Assembly: GCA_039931435.1 (NCBI GenBank)
Contig: JBDTRY010000016.1
Coordinates: 1 to 37,881 of the forward strand
Direction of reading: 5' to 3'
DNA length: 37,881 nucleotides
Origin: JBDTRY01 sp039931435
GTDB taxonomy: Bacteria; Acidobacteriota; Thermoanaerobaculia; Gp7-AA8
A program made the position numbers and the translations under genes. Of this stretch, positions 1 through 7,738 are shown piece by piece. Each line of letters opens with the position of its first letter. The first letter of the stretch is position 1. The notes beneath the pieces were generated by a model. That model worked only from the letters and a program-made list of their open reading frames with translations, had not been told where the DNA came from and made no database searches.

Positions 1-475
1 GCCGGATCCAGGAGTGCGAGCCGTCTCCCCAGCGCATCATCTTCGGCCAGCGGATCCCTTCCAGGACCTTCGGTACGCGATCGGTGAGAATGTCGGTCGT
101 CTGCAGTCCGGAAACGGTCCGCCGGATCCGGATGTAATCGTCCTCTCCCGAAATGACGTCCGAGATCGTGGCCCCGTTCTTCTTCAGGAACCCGGCCAGC
201 GCCGGCGACGGCGAGCCGTCTTCTGCGAAGGCGATTTTTCGCGGCGGACCCTTTACTTCCTCCTCGCGGTCTTTCTGCTTCCGGGGAAGCCCCGCAAGTT
301 GAAACCAGATACGCCGCGGCGTTGCTCCCAGCCTGATCGTGCCTTCTCCTCCGGCACCGATTGCTTCCATGATTGCGCGTAACTCGCGCTCCAGCGCCGG
401 CGGCGGGAGCATCCAGGCCGGGATCTCTTCGGCGAGAATCTCCAGAAAGTATTCGTGCAGAGGCTCGGAGCTCAT
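1..475 (-). CDS. glyS: Glycyl-tRNA synthetase beta subunit (5' part only)
   Basis: The reading frame starts at an ATG that overlaps the glyQ stop codon (ATGA, 472-475) and runs off the left edge of the window, so only about the first 158 residues are visible. They begin MSSEPLHEYFLEILAEEIPA, the usual start of bacterial GlyS, and continue with the TPRRIWFQLAGLP segment of the same family. The beta subunit binds tRNA-Gly and works with the catalytic alpha subunit as an alpha2beta2 enzyme. The four-base overlap with glyQ implies one transcript and translational coupling. Complete GlyS proteins are close to 700 residues, so most of the gene lies outside. The 5' portion shows no frameshift. Confidence 0.93.
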   Translation of the reverse strand, partial: MSSEPLHEYFLEILAEEIPAWMLPPPALERELRAIMEAIGAGGEGTIRLGATPRRIWFQLAGLPRKQKDREEEVKGPPRKIAFAEDGSPSPALAGFLKKNGATISDVISGEDDYIRIRRTVSGLQTTDILTDRVPKVLEGIRWPKMMRWGDGSHSWIR

Positions 476-1398
476 ACCGTTTCGTCCGTTGCCAGGCTTT
501 CATGGAACAGCCGTCGCTCACTCTGGGAAAGGAGGGGGAAATCCAGCTTACGCCGCGACTCCAGAAAACCCTCTGCGCAGCGGACGGCCAGATCGCGAAC
601 TCGTTTGATCACGCCCACCCTCTCGGTCACCGACACCGCCCCGCGCGCATCAAGCGTGTTGAAGGTGTGAGAGCAGCGCAGGGTCCAGTCATATGCCGGA
701 AGGACCAGTTCCGCATCGAGACATCGTTTCGCTTCCTTCTCGTAACTCTCCAGGAGGCTCCAGTGCAGGTCGACGTCGGCCAGTTCGAAATAGTAGGTCG
801 AGAACTCTTTCTCTTCCTGATGACGGATCGGCCCATATCCGAATCCGCCCCCCCATTCGATATCGAAGATCGATGACTGCCGGGAGAGGAACATGGTCAG
901 CCGTTCCAATCCGTAAGTGATCTCGGCGGAGATGGGAGAGAGGTCGATTCCACCGGCTTGCTGGAAGTACGTGAATTGCGTGATCTCCATTCCGTCGAGC
1001 AGAACCTGCCAGCCGACGCCCCAGGCGCCTAGCGTGGGCGACTCCCAGTTGTCCTCTTCGAAGCGGATGTCATGTCGAGTGAGGTCCAGTCCGATGGCCC
1101 GTAGCGAATCGAGATACATCTCCTGGACTTCCAGCGGAGAGGGCTTGAGGACAACCTGCATCTGGTAGTGCTTATAGAGGCGAAATGGATTGTCTCCGTA
1201 GCGGCCGTCGGCCGGACGGCGAGAAGGCTGGACATAGGCGACGCGCCAGGGCTCCGGCCCCAGGACGCGTAGAAAGGTGGCCGGGTGCATCGTGCCGGCC
1301 CCCACTTCCATATCCATCGGCTGCTCGAGAGCGCAGCCCTTCTCCGCCCAGAAGTTCTGCAGGGTGACGATGATGGATTGAAAAGAGAGGCGGGACAT
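472..1398 (-). CDS. glyQ: Glycyl-tRNA synthetase alpha subunit
   Basis: This 308-residue protein begins MSRLSFQSIIVTLQNFWAEK and contains the highly conserved stretches GAGTMHPATFLRVLGPEPW, YVQPSRRPADGRYGDNP and GWEVLLDGMEITQFTYFQQ-like (here GWQVLLDGMEITQFTYFQQ). It is the class II catalytic subunit that activates glycine and charges tRNA-Gly together with GlyS. Its length matches the usual size of about 300 residues. It is first in a glyQS operon and overlaps glyS by four bases. No Shine-Dalgarno precedes the ATG. A TAGAAT hexamer ends only nine bases upstream, which suggests a near-leaderless mRNA. The identification is secure; the leaderless idea is inference. Confidence 0.97.
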   Translation of the reverse strand: MSRLSFQSIIVTLQNFWAEKGCALEQPMDMEVGAGTMHPATFLRVLGPEPWRVAYVQPSRRPADGRYGDNPFRLYKHYQMQVVLKPSPLEVQEMYLDSLRAIGLDLTRHDIRFEEDNWESPTLGAWGVGWQVLLDGMEITQFTYFQQAGGIDLSPISAEITYGLERLTMFLSRQSSIFDIEWGGGFGYGPIRHQEEKEFSTYYFELADVDLHWSLLESYEKEAKRCLDAELVLPAYDWTLRCSHTFNTLDARGAVSVTERVGVIKRVRDLAVRCAEGFLESRRKLDFPLLSQSERRLFHESLATDETV

Positions 1399-1407
1399 TG
1401 CCGCCGC

Positions 1408-1436
1408 ATTCTAACCCGCGGCGTACAGAGGCGAAA
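1408..1436 (-). promoter_or_regulatory. Candidate glyQS promoter (near-leaderless)
   Basis: On the minus strand TAGAAT (1408-1413) is a good -10 match. TTTCGC lies 17 bases upstream (1431-1436) as a weak -35. The -10 ends nine bases before the glyQ ATG, so transcription would begin at or within a few bases of the start codon. The nine bases between (GCGGCGGCA) hold no Shine-Dalgarno. arcA later in the window has the same hexamer and spacing. Confidence 0.45.
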
Positions 1437-1697
1437 GGCGGGGCGGCTGTCTGGTGCGAACGCAGAAGGCCTCCGAGGTGATGGAGGTCTTCAAGGAAAT
1501 TACGAGGGTTCGAGGAGATATCGACCGGCTTCAAGGAGGCACTGATCTGGTTCGTGCTTTTCCTGCAGCCCCTGGCTCTGGCTTTCGTTCTGCTGGCGGT
1601 CGCTGTGAGGGCCGTCTTCGTAGCCGTCCGTACGTGGCGTGGATGTACGCAGTGCGAGTCAGAGTACAGACCTGATGAGCAGGCCCCGAGCTCGAAA

Positions 1698-1867
1698 ATG
1701 ATCGTTGCCCGCGCGGGCGTTTCATTAGAAGCGTCGAGCGAAGGATCGCCCGCTCGCGTAATGAGGGAGGTCCTACACCTGCGGGAGATCCCTCCTCGCT
1801 TCGCTCGTTCGGGATGACATGATCGTTGCCCGCGGCGGCGTGTTTATTAGAAGCGTCGAGCGACGAA
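1698..1867. repeat. Two imperfect direct repeats of about 43 bases around a hairpin-like repeat unit
   Basis: Copy A (1698-1740) and copy B (1819-1862) both begin ATGATCGTTGCCCGCG and end TTAGAAGCGTCGAGCG, with a few mismatches and a one-base length difference between. They flank a segment (1741-1818) containing GAGGGAGG and GGGAGATCCCTC and ending TTCGGGATGACA. The GAAGCGTCGAGCGAAGGAT core recurs at 37825-37843. The GGGAGATCCCTC/GGATGACA part recurs near 26259-26288. This looks like a dispersed intergenic repeat family. Confidence 0.7.
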
Positions 1868-1934
1868 TCTCTTCTACCTTCGCTCAAAAAGACCGCCGGA
1901 CGGCGAAGAGCGAAATGGACGGCCACGCAACGAG

Positions 1935-3212
1935 CTAATCAGCCCTGTCTTCCTTCGGCTTCCCGGTCGTGTCCAGAACCTGAATCTGCTGCCGTGGATA
2001 GGCGGGGACGATCCTTCCTCGATGCTCGGGCTTGTTCAATTCATTTGTTTCCGCGAGGATCAATTCACTTTTCCACTTCCTTCGCTCCGAGGCGCCGACG
2101 AGATAGCGGACTGTCAGATTCGTGAAGGAATCCGTCATGGACAGAAAGATCTGCGGCTTACTGGCCACGGCGACTTCCAGTTTGGCATCCTTCAGCAGAC
2201 GTTCGTAGCTTTCCGCCGGGGATTTCATGTATTCACCGATTACCTCGTCGGCTTTCCTCGAGACGACGTCGATGGCGTAGTTCAGGTCCGATTCGTTGGC
2301 CACGGCGATGTCCAGTTCGTCCCAGACGAAGGGAAAATCACGAGTAAGATTCACGATCGATCCCGAGAGGACCTGATTGTTTGGAAAGGTGATCAGGCGC
2401 CCTGTTGGTTGTTCGGCGTGGACGAAACCGGGTCGGTCGGGTCCACCGATTTCCCAGACCGTGGTGGTCAGGAAATCGATCCGATATACATCGCCGAAAA
2501 CGTCTCCGACCGCCACCCGATCTCCCACGCGGTAGTAGCCCTGAAAGGAGTTCAGGAGCCAGCCGGTAAAGCTCTCGATCGGGGTCTGCAGAGCCCAAGA
2601 CAGCGCCAGGCCGACGAGACCGATGGATCCCAGCAGAGCGCGTGCGTCGCCCGCGAAAACGCTCACCGCGATTCCCACGGCCAGAATCCAGATGGCGATC
2701 CCGGTGAGTGCAGTCACCGCGTCTGCCTTCGCGTAATGACGGAGGAGTCGCCGCAGCAGAGGATGGATCAGCCGCACGAGCAGCCAGGCCAGAAAGAGAA
2801 CGGCGGCAATGACTACGATTTTCGGGAGGTAGGCCACGAAGGATGACCAGAGACCGGCCACCGTCTGTCGAGCCTCCTGTGCGGCCGCTGGAACGACCGC
2901 CGCCGCGCTCGGAGTGGAACTTCCCGTTTCACGGGTGCTGGTCACGGAGGCTGGCGATTCCTGGGCATTCGAAGTATCAGCTGATGGGAAGACCATCAGC
3001 ATCAGGGCCGTGATGGAGACTGCCAGAACGCTGGCCTGCCTGAACTGACGCAGTCGGGAGCGAGCGCCCTGCTCAGCCTCGGGACTGCGAAGCCTCCGCG
3101 ACCGACGCGGCCTCGTTCGCGTGATCGGAACGGTACGGTGCGGACGGTTGCTCGTCCCGCCTGTCGGCTGGGATCGTTGGTCTACGGCGTGTCGTATCGG
3201 TCTGATCATCAT
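1935..3212 (-). CDS. MscS-family small-conductance mechanosensitive channel
   Basis: This is a 425-residue membrane protein. After a basic, Arg-rich N-terminus and a hydrophobic segment (about residues 60-77) comes a low-complexity Ser/Thr/Ala linker. Transmembrane helices follow near 128-150 and 170-190. The MscS pore/beta-domain region then includes GLVGLALSWALQTPIESFTGW, YYRVGDRVAVGDVFGDV and ITFPNNQVLSGSIVN, typical of the MscS superfamily; the NQVL motif marks the beta domain. Such channels release solutes on hypo-osmotic shock. The first hydrophobic segment may be a signal or extra helix. The start is uncertain because the Arg-rich N-terminus is unusual. The gene ends at TAG and appears monocistronic, flanked by repeat-bearing DNA on both sides. 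Confidence 0.88.
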   Translation of the reverse strand: MMIRPIRHAVDQRSQPTGGTSNRPHRTVPITRTRPRRSRRLRSPEAEQGARSRLRQFRQASVLAVSITALMLMVFPSADTSNAQESPASVTSTRETGSSTPSAAAVVPAAAQEARQTVAGLWSSFVAYLPKIVVIAAVLFLAWLLVRLIHPLLRRLLRHYAKADAVTALTGIAIWILAVGIAVSVFAGDARALLGSIGLVGLALSWALQTPIESFTGWLLNSFQGYYRVGDRVAVGDVFGDVYRIDFLTTTVWEIGGPDRPGFVHAEQPTGRLITFPNNQVLSGSIVNLTRDFPFVWDELDIAVANESDLNYAIDVVSRKADEVIGEYMKSPAESYERLLKDAKLEVAVASKPQIFLSMTDSFTNLTVRYLVGASERRKWKSELILAETNELNKPEHRGRIVPAYPRQQIQVLDTTGKPKEDRAD

Positions 3213-3267
3213 CGCCTCTTGGGCTGCACTGTAGGAGGGGATATTCTATAGAGCCCGGAAAGGAAGA

Positions 3268-3350
3268 AGATCCTTCGCTCGCGCGCCTTTCAACACACCG
3301 TGCTGCACGCGCGGCGAAAATGTCATCCCGAACGAGCGAAACGAGGAGAC
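3268..3350. repeat. GTCATCC-type intergenic repeat, two half units in inverted order
   Basis: AGATCCTTCGCTCGCGCG (3268-3285) is the reverse complement of the GCGAGCGAAGGATCT core seen elsewhere in the window. TGTCATCCCGAACGAGCG (3321-3338) is the companion half. The two arms flank about 35 bases. The pair sits upstream of mscS in the 284-base gap between mscS and the next minus-strand gene. Confidence 0.6.
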
Positions 3351-3496
3351 TTTTCGGCGCGTGTAAAGGTGGCCGTCGTTTTTCGGGCCGGAGTTCTGTC
3401 GCTTTGTTTCGGGAAGACACACGCCTGGTAGTAGTCGAGGCAAATCAGATGACATCGGCACCTGTCCGGGAGATCTGCACGCCTCGCCTGGCAGTG

Positions 3497-4015
3497 CTAA
3501 GGATTTGGAGTCGGTGCCGGCTCGGGGGGAGGGGTCTCCGCTGGTGTCTCGGATTGCGTCGGGCGCGGAGTGGGCTCGGGAGTGGCGGTGGCAGTTGGAG
3601 AAGGCGCTGGCGTTGCGGTCGGCAGCGGCGTGAAGCTCGCCGTGGGCGAAGGATACGGAGTGGAATAGGTCCGGGCCTGGGTGGGCGTAGCGGACGGTGT
3701 TCGCACCGAGGGAACGGGCGTATACGGCGGCGGAGGTGGCTCCATCGGTGTCACGCTGGTCGTCTGTGTGGTGTCCGTGGTGGTGTTCGCTCCGAGGATT
3801 GAGAAGTTGGTCGTGGTGTCGAGTCCGGTCTCGGTCATCGGAGGAGCAGCGGAGGTGCCCAGCGTGGGAGCCGGTGCGTTCGCGGAACCCTCACCGACGA
3901 CCTGGTAGTCCTTTGTCTGGCGCGTAACCGTATCTTCACGGGAATGACACGCTCCCAGTAGAACGACGAGAATCGATCCGACGGACGCGGCGCGGAGTGA
4001 TGGGCAGATCTTCAT
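3497..4015 (-). CDS. Pro/Thr-rich putative lipoprotein of unknown function
   Basis: I do not recognise a family. From the ATG at 4015 the protein has 172 residues and a lipoprotein signal: Lys2, a hydrophobic stretch SVGSILVVLL and the lipobox LLGAC at residues 18-22. A GTG 33 bases upstream would only add a charged leader in front of the signal, so the internal ATG is preferred. The mature part is low-complexity: a Thr-rich middle (TTTNFSILGANTTTDTTQTT) and a long Pro/Thr/Ala tail (about residues 90-172) with TPTATPAPSPT-like runs. Such tails usually span peptidoglycan or form extended linkers. No catalytic motif is visible. It diverges from the protease gene at 4190. Confidence 0.65.
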   Translation of the reverse strand: MKICPSLRAASVGSILVVLLGACHSREDTVTRQTKDYQVVGEGSANAPAPTLGTSAAPPMTETGLDTTTNFSILGANTTTDTTQTTSVTPMEPPPPPYTPVPSVRTPSATPTQARTYSTPYPSPTASFTPLPTATPAPSPTATATPEPTPRPTQSETPAETPPPEPAPTPNP

Positions 4016-4189
4016 GAGGACACTCTCATCCCAAGGGGAAAGTCGCACGTTCTATGCCATGGGGATGGTCGCAGGATGCTCGCCGGAGGCAATAATGCAG
4101 GAGCGAAACCCGGGATTTCGATGTTCGTTGGCGGAAACGAAATCGTTACACCCCTTGAGCAGACATGTCTCCAGCTCTATTGTCGGCAA

Positions 4190-5488
4190 ATGCGGTTCTC
4201 CCGAGCTCTCCTCGTGGCAATCCTTGCCGGTGCGGCTGCGGGGTGCGCCCTCTATTCGGACGTTTACGTTCAACCGTTGCGGATGGTGCCCACCGACGTG
4301 CGACGGGGATCGGATATCGCGGACTCGGTGGCTATCGGTGACTACGGACGCGCCATCGAGCTGGCGCATATGGTCGATGAAAAGGCGCGTCCCACAGCGA
4401 GCGAGCTGTTGCTGCTGGGACGGGCCGAGATGATCTCCGGCCGCATCGACGCCGCGCGCCAGCACCTGACCCGGGCCTGGGAGATGGATGCTGTGCGCGA
4501 GTCGCCGCAGATCGCCTGGACGTTGTCACAAACCGAATATATGTCCAAGGATTTTGCTGCCGCTTCCCGCTGGGCGGAGATTGCCTTCAATCACGGTATC
4601 CGCGTCGTTCCCTGGCACCGCGAATTTCTGCGCTCGTTGAGCTCCGTGCATGTAAACGCCATGACCGAGCCGCACAGCGTGACCGTGCCCATGGGGTACG
4701 GCAATCCCAGAATTCCTCGCATCGACGTCCACGTGAACGGAACTCCCATCCGGGCGGTCATCGATTCCGGTGCGGTGCTCTCCATCATCTCCAGGGAACT
4801 TGCAGAGAAAACAAACGCCCGTCTGCTGGGTACCTTCACCGGTACTTTCTTCGGGCTTCTCGGCGAGCCGATCGCCGTCAGCTTTGCCACGATCGACACC
4901 CTCGATATCGGGGGACTGATCATCCACGATGTCCCGGTGGCAATCATGCCGGATGAGAAGATGAATTTCTTCGTGGTCAATCGCCAGACCATGAAGATGG
5001 ACCTTCTTCTCGGAGCCAGCCTTCTCCGTGAATTCCGGACAGAGCTGGACTTCAGACGGAAACGCGTGACGCTTACTCCCGTCGTTCTTCTCCCCTTCGC
5101 GCCGGCCGACGATCAGAATCTCTTCCTGGTCGGATTCCGTCCCGTGATCAAGACGGCCATCAACCGGCGCGGCTGGTATCTGTTTCTGCTCGATACGGGC
5201 TCGGAAGTGAGCTTTCTCAACGACAGGCTGGTGGGAACAACCAGGGTTCGATATTCGCCGCGACTGCACGGGGCACTCTTGCAGGGTCTGGGCGGAGCAA
5301 GGAAGCGAGGCGAGAAAATCGAACGTGTTGAGCTTGGAATCTGCGAATGGGGAGGTCTTTTCCGAACGATTCCGCTCTATTCGAGCGAGAAGGATGACAC
5401 GGTGGGAATTGTCGGTGAGAATTTCCTGGAGCACTTCAAGGTCACACTCGACTTTTCACGGATGCGCCTCGATATCACGCCTGATTGA
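4190..5488 (+). CDS. Lipoprotein with two retropepsin-like aspartyl protease domains
   Basis: Starting at ATG 4190 the product has 432 residues. An upstream in-frame ATG at 4076 would bury the signal and is not preferred. The N-terminus is a lipoprotein signal (hydrophobic LLVAILAGAAAGC, lipid Cys19). Residues about 35-135 are helical and TPR-like (AIELAHMVDEKARPTASELLLLGRAE, IDAARQHLTRAWEMD). Two retropepsin-type active-site motifs follow: IDSGAVLSII with Asp192 and LLDTGSEVSFLN with Asp335. Each starts its own beta-rich domain and each is followed by a hydrophobic-Gly motif (LLLGASLL, IVGENFLEHF). The two domains in one chain could supply both catalytic aspartates. It is probably an envelope-located protease or an aspartyl-protease-like protein; the substrate is unknown. 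Confidence 0.8.
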   Translation: MRFSRALLVAILAGAAAGCALYSDVYVQPLRMVPTDVRRGSDIADSVAIGDYGRAIELAHMVDEKARPTASELLLLGRAEMISGRIDAARQHLTRAWEMDAVRESPQIAWTLSQTEYMSKDFAAASRWAEIAFNHGIRVVPWHREFLRSLSSVHVNAMTEPHSVTVPMGYGNPRIPRIDVHVNGTPIRAVIDSGAVLSIISRELAEKTNARLLGTFTGTFFGLLGEPIAVSFATIDTLDIGGLIIHDVPVAIMPDEKMNFFVVNRQTMKMDLLLGASLLREFRTELDFRRKRVTLTPVVLLPFAPADDQNLFLVGFRPVIKTAINRRGWYLFLLDTGSEVSFLNDRLVGTTRVRYSPRLHGALLQGLGGARKRGEKIERVELGICEWGGLFRTIPLYSSEKDDTVGIVGENFLEHFKVTLDFSRMRLDITPD

Positions 5489-5704
5489 GCGCGCTGGCCC
5501 GGAGTTCCTGAGACTCCCGGCCACGCTCACGCGTTCAGCGCGCTCACGCCCCGTGCTGCGTCTCTGTCTCCGGCTTACGGCCGCGGGCAATGCGTCCAGA
5601 TACGAGCTGGATTCTACAATCTTCAAAGTAATTATATCAACTAGATAAAAGGCAGTGTTTAAGTAACTAGATAACAGCCAGCTTTTATAGGAAGCTATTT
5701 CACT
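5489..5704. other. Convergent intergenic region with an AT-rich direct repeat
   Basis: This 216-base gap lies between two convergent genes. The first half is GC-rich and featureless. Bases 5615-5700 are markedly AT-rich compared with the rest of the window and carry two exact copies of AACTAGATAA (5639-5648 and 5665-5674), 26 bases apart start to start. No strong hairpin with a T-run is seen, so termination for either gene is not explained. Confidence 0.5.
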
Positions 5705-7585
5705 TCACTGGAACTGCGCCGCGGAGGGTTTCGCCTCCAGCATGCCGTCGAATACTTCCAGGGCCAGATCGACTCGCCCCAATGGGGCCGAGACCTGCAC
5801 CCCGGCGACCTTCGACCGAACCCGATGCAGTGTCTCGCGGGCGATGGCCACGCCTTCCCGAAGTCCATGCTCCTTGCTGGTGTCGCTGGCCATACGCATG
5901 CGCTCCATCACGTCGTCGGGGACGGAGACTCCAGGCACTTCGTTGTTCATGAACTGCGCATTCCGGTAAGAGAGCAGCGGCCAGATTCCGGCCACGATGG
6001 GGATTCCAAAATCCTGAACCCGCTCCAGGAAATGTTCGAGCTGATCGGCATCGAAGACCGGCTGCGTGATGGCGTACTCGGCGCCGGCTTTGATCTTCCA
6101 CGCGAAGCGACTGAGCTCGTATTCGAGATCGAGATGCCCCGGGTTCACACCCACGCCGATGGTGAACGAGGTCGGTTGTCCGAAGGGGTTGCCGCCCAGA
6201 TCCAGACCGTGGTTGAGCAGATTGACCATGTTGGTCAGGCCGATGGAGTCGATGTCGAAAACGGCGGTGGCATCAGGATACGGTCCCATCTTCGGAGGAT
6301 CGCCGGTGATCAGGAGCAGGTTTCGCAGTCCGAGGGCAGCGCAACCCAGCAGATCCGAGTGGATTCCCAGCAGGTTCCGGTCGCGGCAACAGTAATGAAG
6401 GACAGGCTCCAGTCCGACCTTCAACTGCACGAGAGCGGCAACGGCGATCGCTCCCATCCGGTTCTGCGCCCGGGGACCATCCGGAACGTTCACGGCATCG
6501 ATCCCGGCCTCCCTGATGGCCCGGACGCTCTCGAGCATCTTCGTGGGGTCGGCTCCTTTGGGCGGAGTGATCTCGATGGTTGTGACGAACTCGCCTGCGG
6601 CAAGCTTCCGTCCCCAGTTCGAACGCTCTGCGATGGGCGCGGGCTCGATACCGCGGCGACCCTGTTCCTCGGCATCGTTTCGTTCGAGGACGACGAACTG
6701 CCGCCGTGGCGAGAGCGGTCGCACGGCATCGGCCATGAGCTTGATGTGCTCGGGAGTGGTCCCGCAGCAGCCGCCGAGAAACTTCACTCCTTTATGAATG
6801 AGCCGCTTGGCGTACTTGCTCATGTAGTCGGGCGAGGCCATGTAGATCTGCCGGCCGTGCACGTCACGAGGAAGACCGGCGTTGGGCTGGCAGGAAATTT
6901 TCTTCCCCGTGGCCGCGGCCAGCTCCTCCACGGCGTCGAGCAGGATGTCCGGACCGACCGAGCAGTTCAGTCCCACGACGTCCGCGCCGGCCTGTTCCAG
7001 ACGTCTGCCGATATCGGTCGGAGAGTCGCCGAAGATCGTGTGCCGATCAGTACCGATCGTCACCTGGGCAACGATGGGAAGCGAACAGATTTCCTTGACC
7101 GCGGCGATGGCTTGCTCGATTTCCGCGAGATTGGAGAATGTCTCCAGAACGAACAGGTCCACTTCGCCAGCCAGCAGTGCCGCGGCCTGCTCCCGAAAAA
7201 CGGCCCGTGCTTCATCGAGAGAGGTAGGCCCGTAAGGTTCGATGCGGATTCCCAATGGACCGATGGCGCCAGCTACATAGCGTGAATCGCCGGCCGCCGT
7301 GCGGGCCAGGCGCACGGCCTGCACATTGATGGCCCGCAACTGTTCCTCCAGGCCGAAGGCCTGAAGCTTCACGCGGTTTGCGCCGTAGGTATTTGTCTCC
7401 AGAATTTCCGCGCCTGCGCGGACGTATTCACGGTGAATCTCCAGGACCATAGCCGGATTCTGGATACTCAACTCGTCGTAGCACTTGTTGATGAAGACGC
7501 CCCGGGAGTAGAGCATCGTGCCCATGGCACCGTCGAACAGATAGACGTGCGAGTCGGCAATGGCCTGGACGAAATCTTTGATCAT
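5705..7585 (-). CDS. Bifunctional homocysteine S-methyltransferase / methylenetetrahydrofolate reductase
   Basis: The protein has 626 residues and two domains. Residues 1-290 form a homocysteine S-methyltransferase barrel (FDGAMGTMLYSRG; zinc ligands Cys208 in GLNCSVGP and Cys273-Cys274 in GGCCGTTPEH). Residues about 325-610 are a MetF-type flavin reductase (TTIEITPPKGADPTKM, VLHYCCRDRNLLG, LLITGDPP, YAITQPVFD). The fusion would make 5-methyl-THF and transfer a methyl to homocysteine or a related reaction, giving methionine. The same architecture is known in Bacillus YitJ-type proteins. GGAGG lies six bases before the ATG. The 5' leader carries a SAM-II-like aptamer and an intrinsic terminator, fitting repression by SAM. 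It is monocistronic, convergent with the protease gene. Confidence 0.93.
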   Translation of the reverse strand: MIKDFVQAIADSHVYLFDGAMGTMLYSRGVFINKCYDELSIQNPAMVLEIHREYVRAGAEILETNTYGANRVKLQAFGLEEQLRAINVQAVRLARTAAGDSRYVAGAIGPLGIRIEPYGPTSLDEARAVFREQAAALLAGEVDLFVLETFSNLAEIEQAIAAVKEICSLPIVAQVTIGTDRHTIFGDSPTDIGRRLEQAGADVVGLNCSVGPDILLDAVEELAAATGKKISCQPNAGLPRDVHGRQIYMASPDYMSKYAKRLIHKGVKFLGGCCGTTPEHIKLMADAVRPLSPRRQFVVLERNDAEEQGRRGIEPAPIAERSNWGRKLAAGEFVTTIEITPPKGADPTKMLESVRAIREAGIDAVNVPDGPRAQNRMGAIAVAALVQLKVGLEPVLHYCCRDRNLLGIHSDLLGCAALGLRNLLLITGDPPKMGPYPDATAVFDIDSIGLTNMVNLLNHGLDLGGNPFGQPTSFTIGVGVNPGHLDLEYELSRFAWKIKAGAEYAITQPVFDADQLEHFLERVQDFGIPIVAGIWPLLSYRNAQFMNNEVPGVSVPDDVMERMRMASDTSKEHGLREGVAIARETLHRVRSKVAGVQVSAPLGRVDLALEVFDGMLEAKPSAAQFQ

Positions 7586-7617
7586 GCGTGGCCTCCGGTT
7601 GCTATTGGGGCCGTCGC

Positions 7618-7654
7618 AAAAACACGAAGGCCCACGACGCGACGTGGGCCCTTC
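7618..7654 (-). terminator. Intrinsic terminator inside the methyltransferase/MTHFR leader (attenuator)
   Basis: On the minus strand GGCCCACG (7650-7643) pairs perfectly with CGTGGGCC (7636-7629) around a six-base loop. A bulged base and further pairs extend the stem towards 7654/7626. It is followed by TGTTTTT (7624-7618). It lies between the riboswitch-like aptamer and the gene's Shine-Dalgarno, so it is placed to stop transcription before the coding region. Its loop contains GTCGCG, complementary to CGCGAC just 3' of the aptamer, a possible antiterminator pairing. Confidence 0.8.
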
Positions 7655-7678
7655 AACATCCTACAGTCAGTTTGTCGC

Positions 7679-7732
7679 GGCGACTTTAGCTTTTTTTAGG
7701 CTGGTTGCAATCGGCCCCAAATCGATCCAGCG
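7679..7732 (-). ncRNA. SAM-II-like riboswitch aptamer
   Basis: Reading the minus strand from 7731: GCTGG (7731-7727) pairs with CCAGC (7704-7700) as P1. The loop holds GATTT and TTGCAA separated by GGGGCCGA. Downstream come TAAA, three bases and GCTAAA, then GTCGCC (7684-7679). The order P1, GATTT, pseudoknot strand, TTGCAA, P1', TAAA-N4-GCTAAA matches the SAM-II pseudoknot first found before met genes of alphaproteobacteria. GTCGCC can pair with GG-c-CGA in the loop to make P2 with one bulge. The downstream gene makes methionine, the precursor of SAM. SAM-II usually blocks ribosome binding; here a terminator follows instead. Confidence 0.78.
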
Positions 7733-7738
7733 AAGCTG

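Larger units (their letters stand above)
1399..1934. other. Intergenic region of 536 bases with repeats
   Basis: No convincing gene is seen between glyQ and mscS. The first part holds the glyQ promoter candidate. Around 1540-1680 one plus frame (1554-1817, GTG start) encodes a hydrophobic stretch followed by CTQC. It has no good start signal and its C-terminal half is made of repeat DNA, so it may be a decayed membrane-protein fragment or chance. From about 1698 the region is made of GTCATCC-family and GAAGCGTCGAGCGAAGGAT repeat units. Confidence 0.5.

Noticed and set aside
1554..1817. Plus-strand ORF with a hydrophobic stretch and a CTQC motif
   Set aside because: There is no convincing start or ribosome site, and the C-terminal half is repeat DNA. 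It was kept only as a remark in the intergenic entry.
5825..7285. 486-codon open frame on the plus strand
   Set aside because: It is antisense to the homocysteine methyltransferase/MTHFR gene, whose domains are clear. The frame has unnatural His/Asp/Gly/Arg composition and no family motif.
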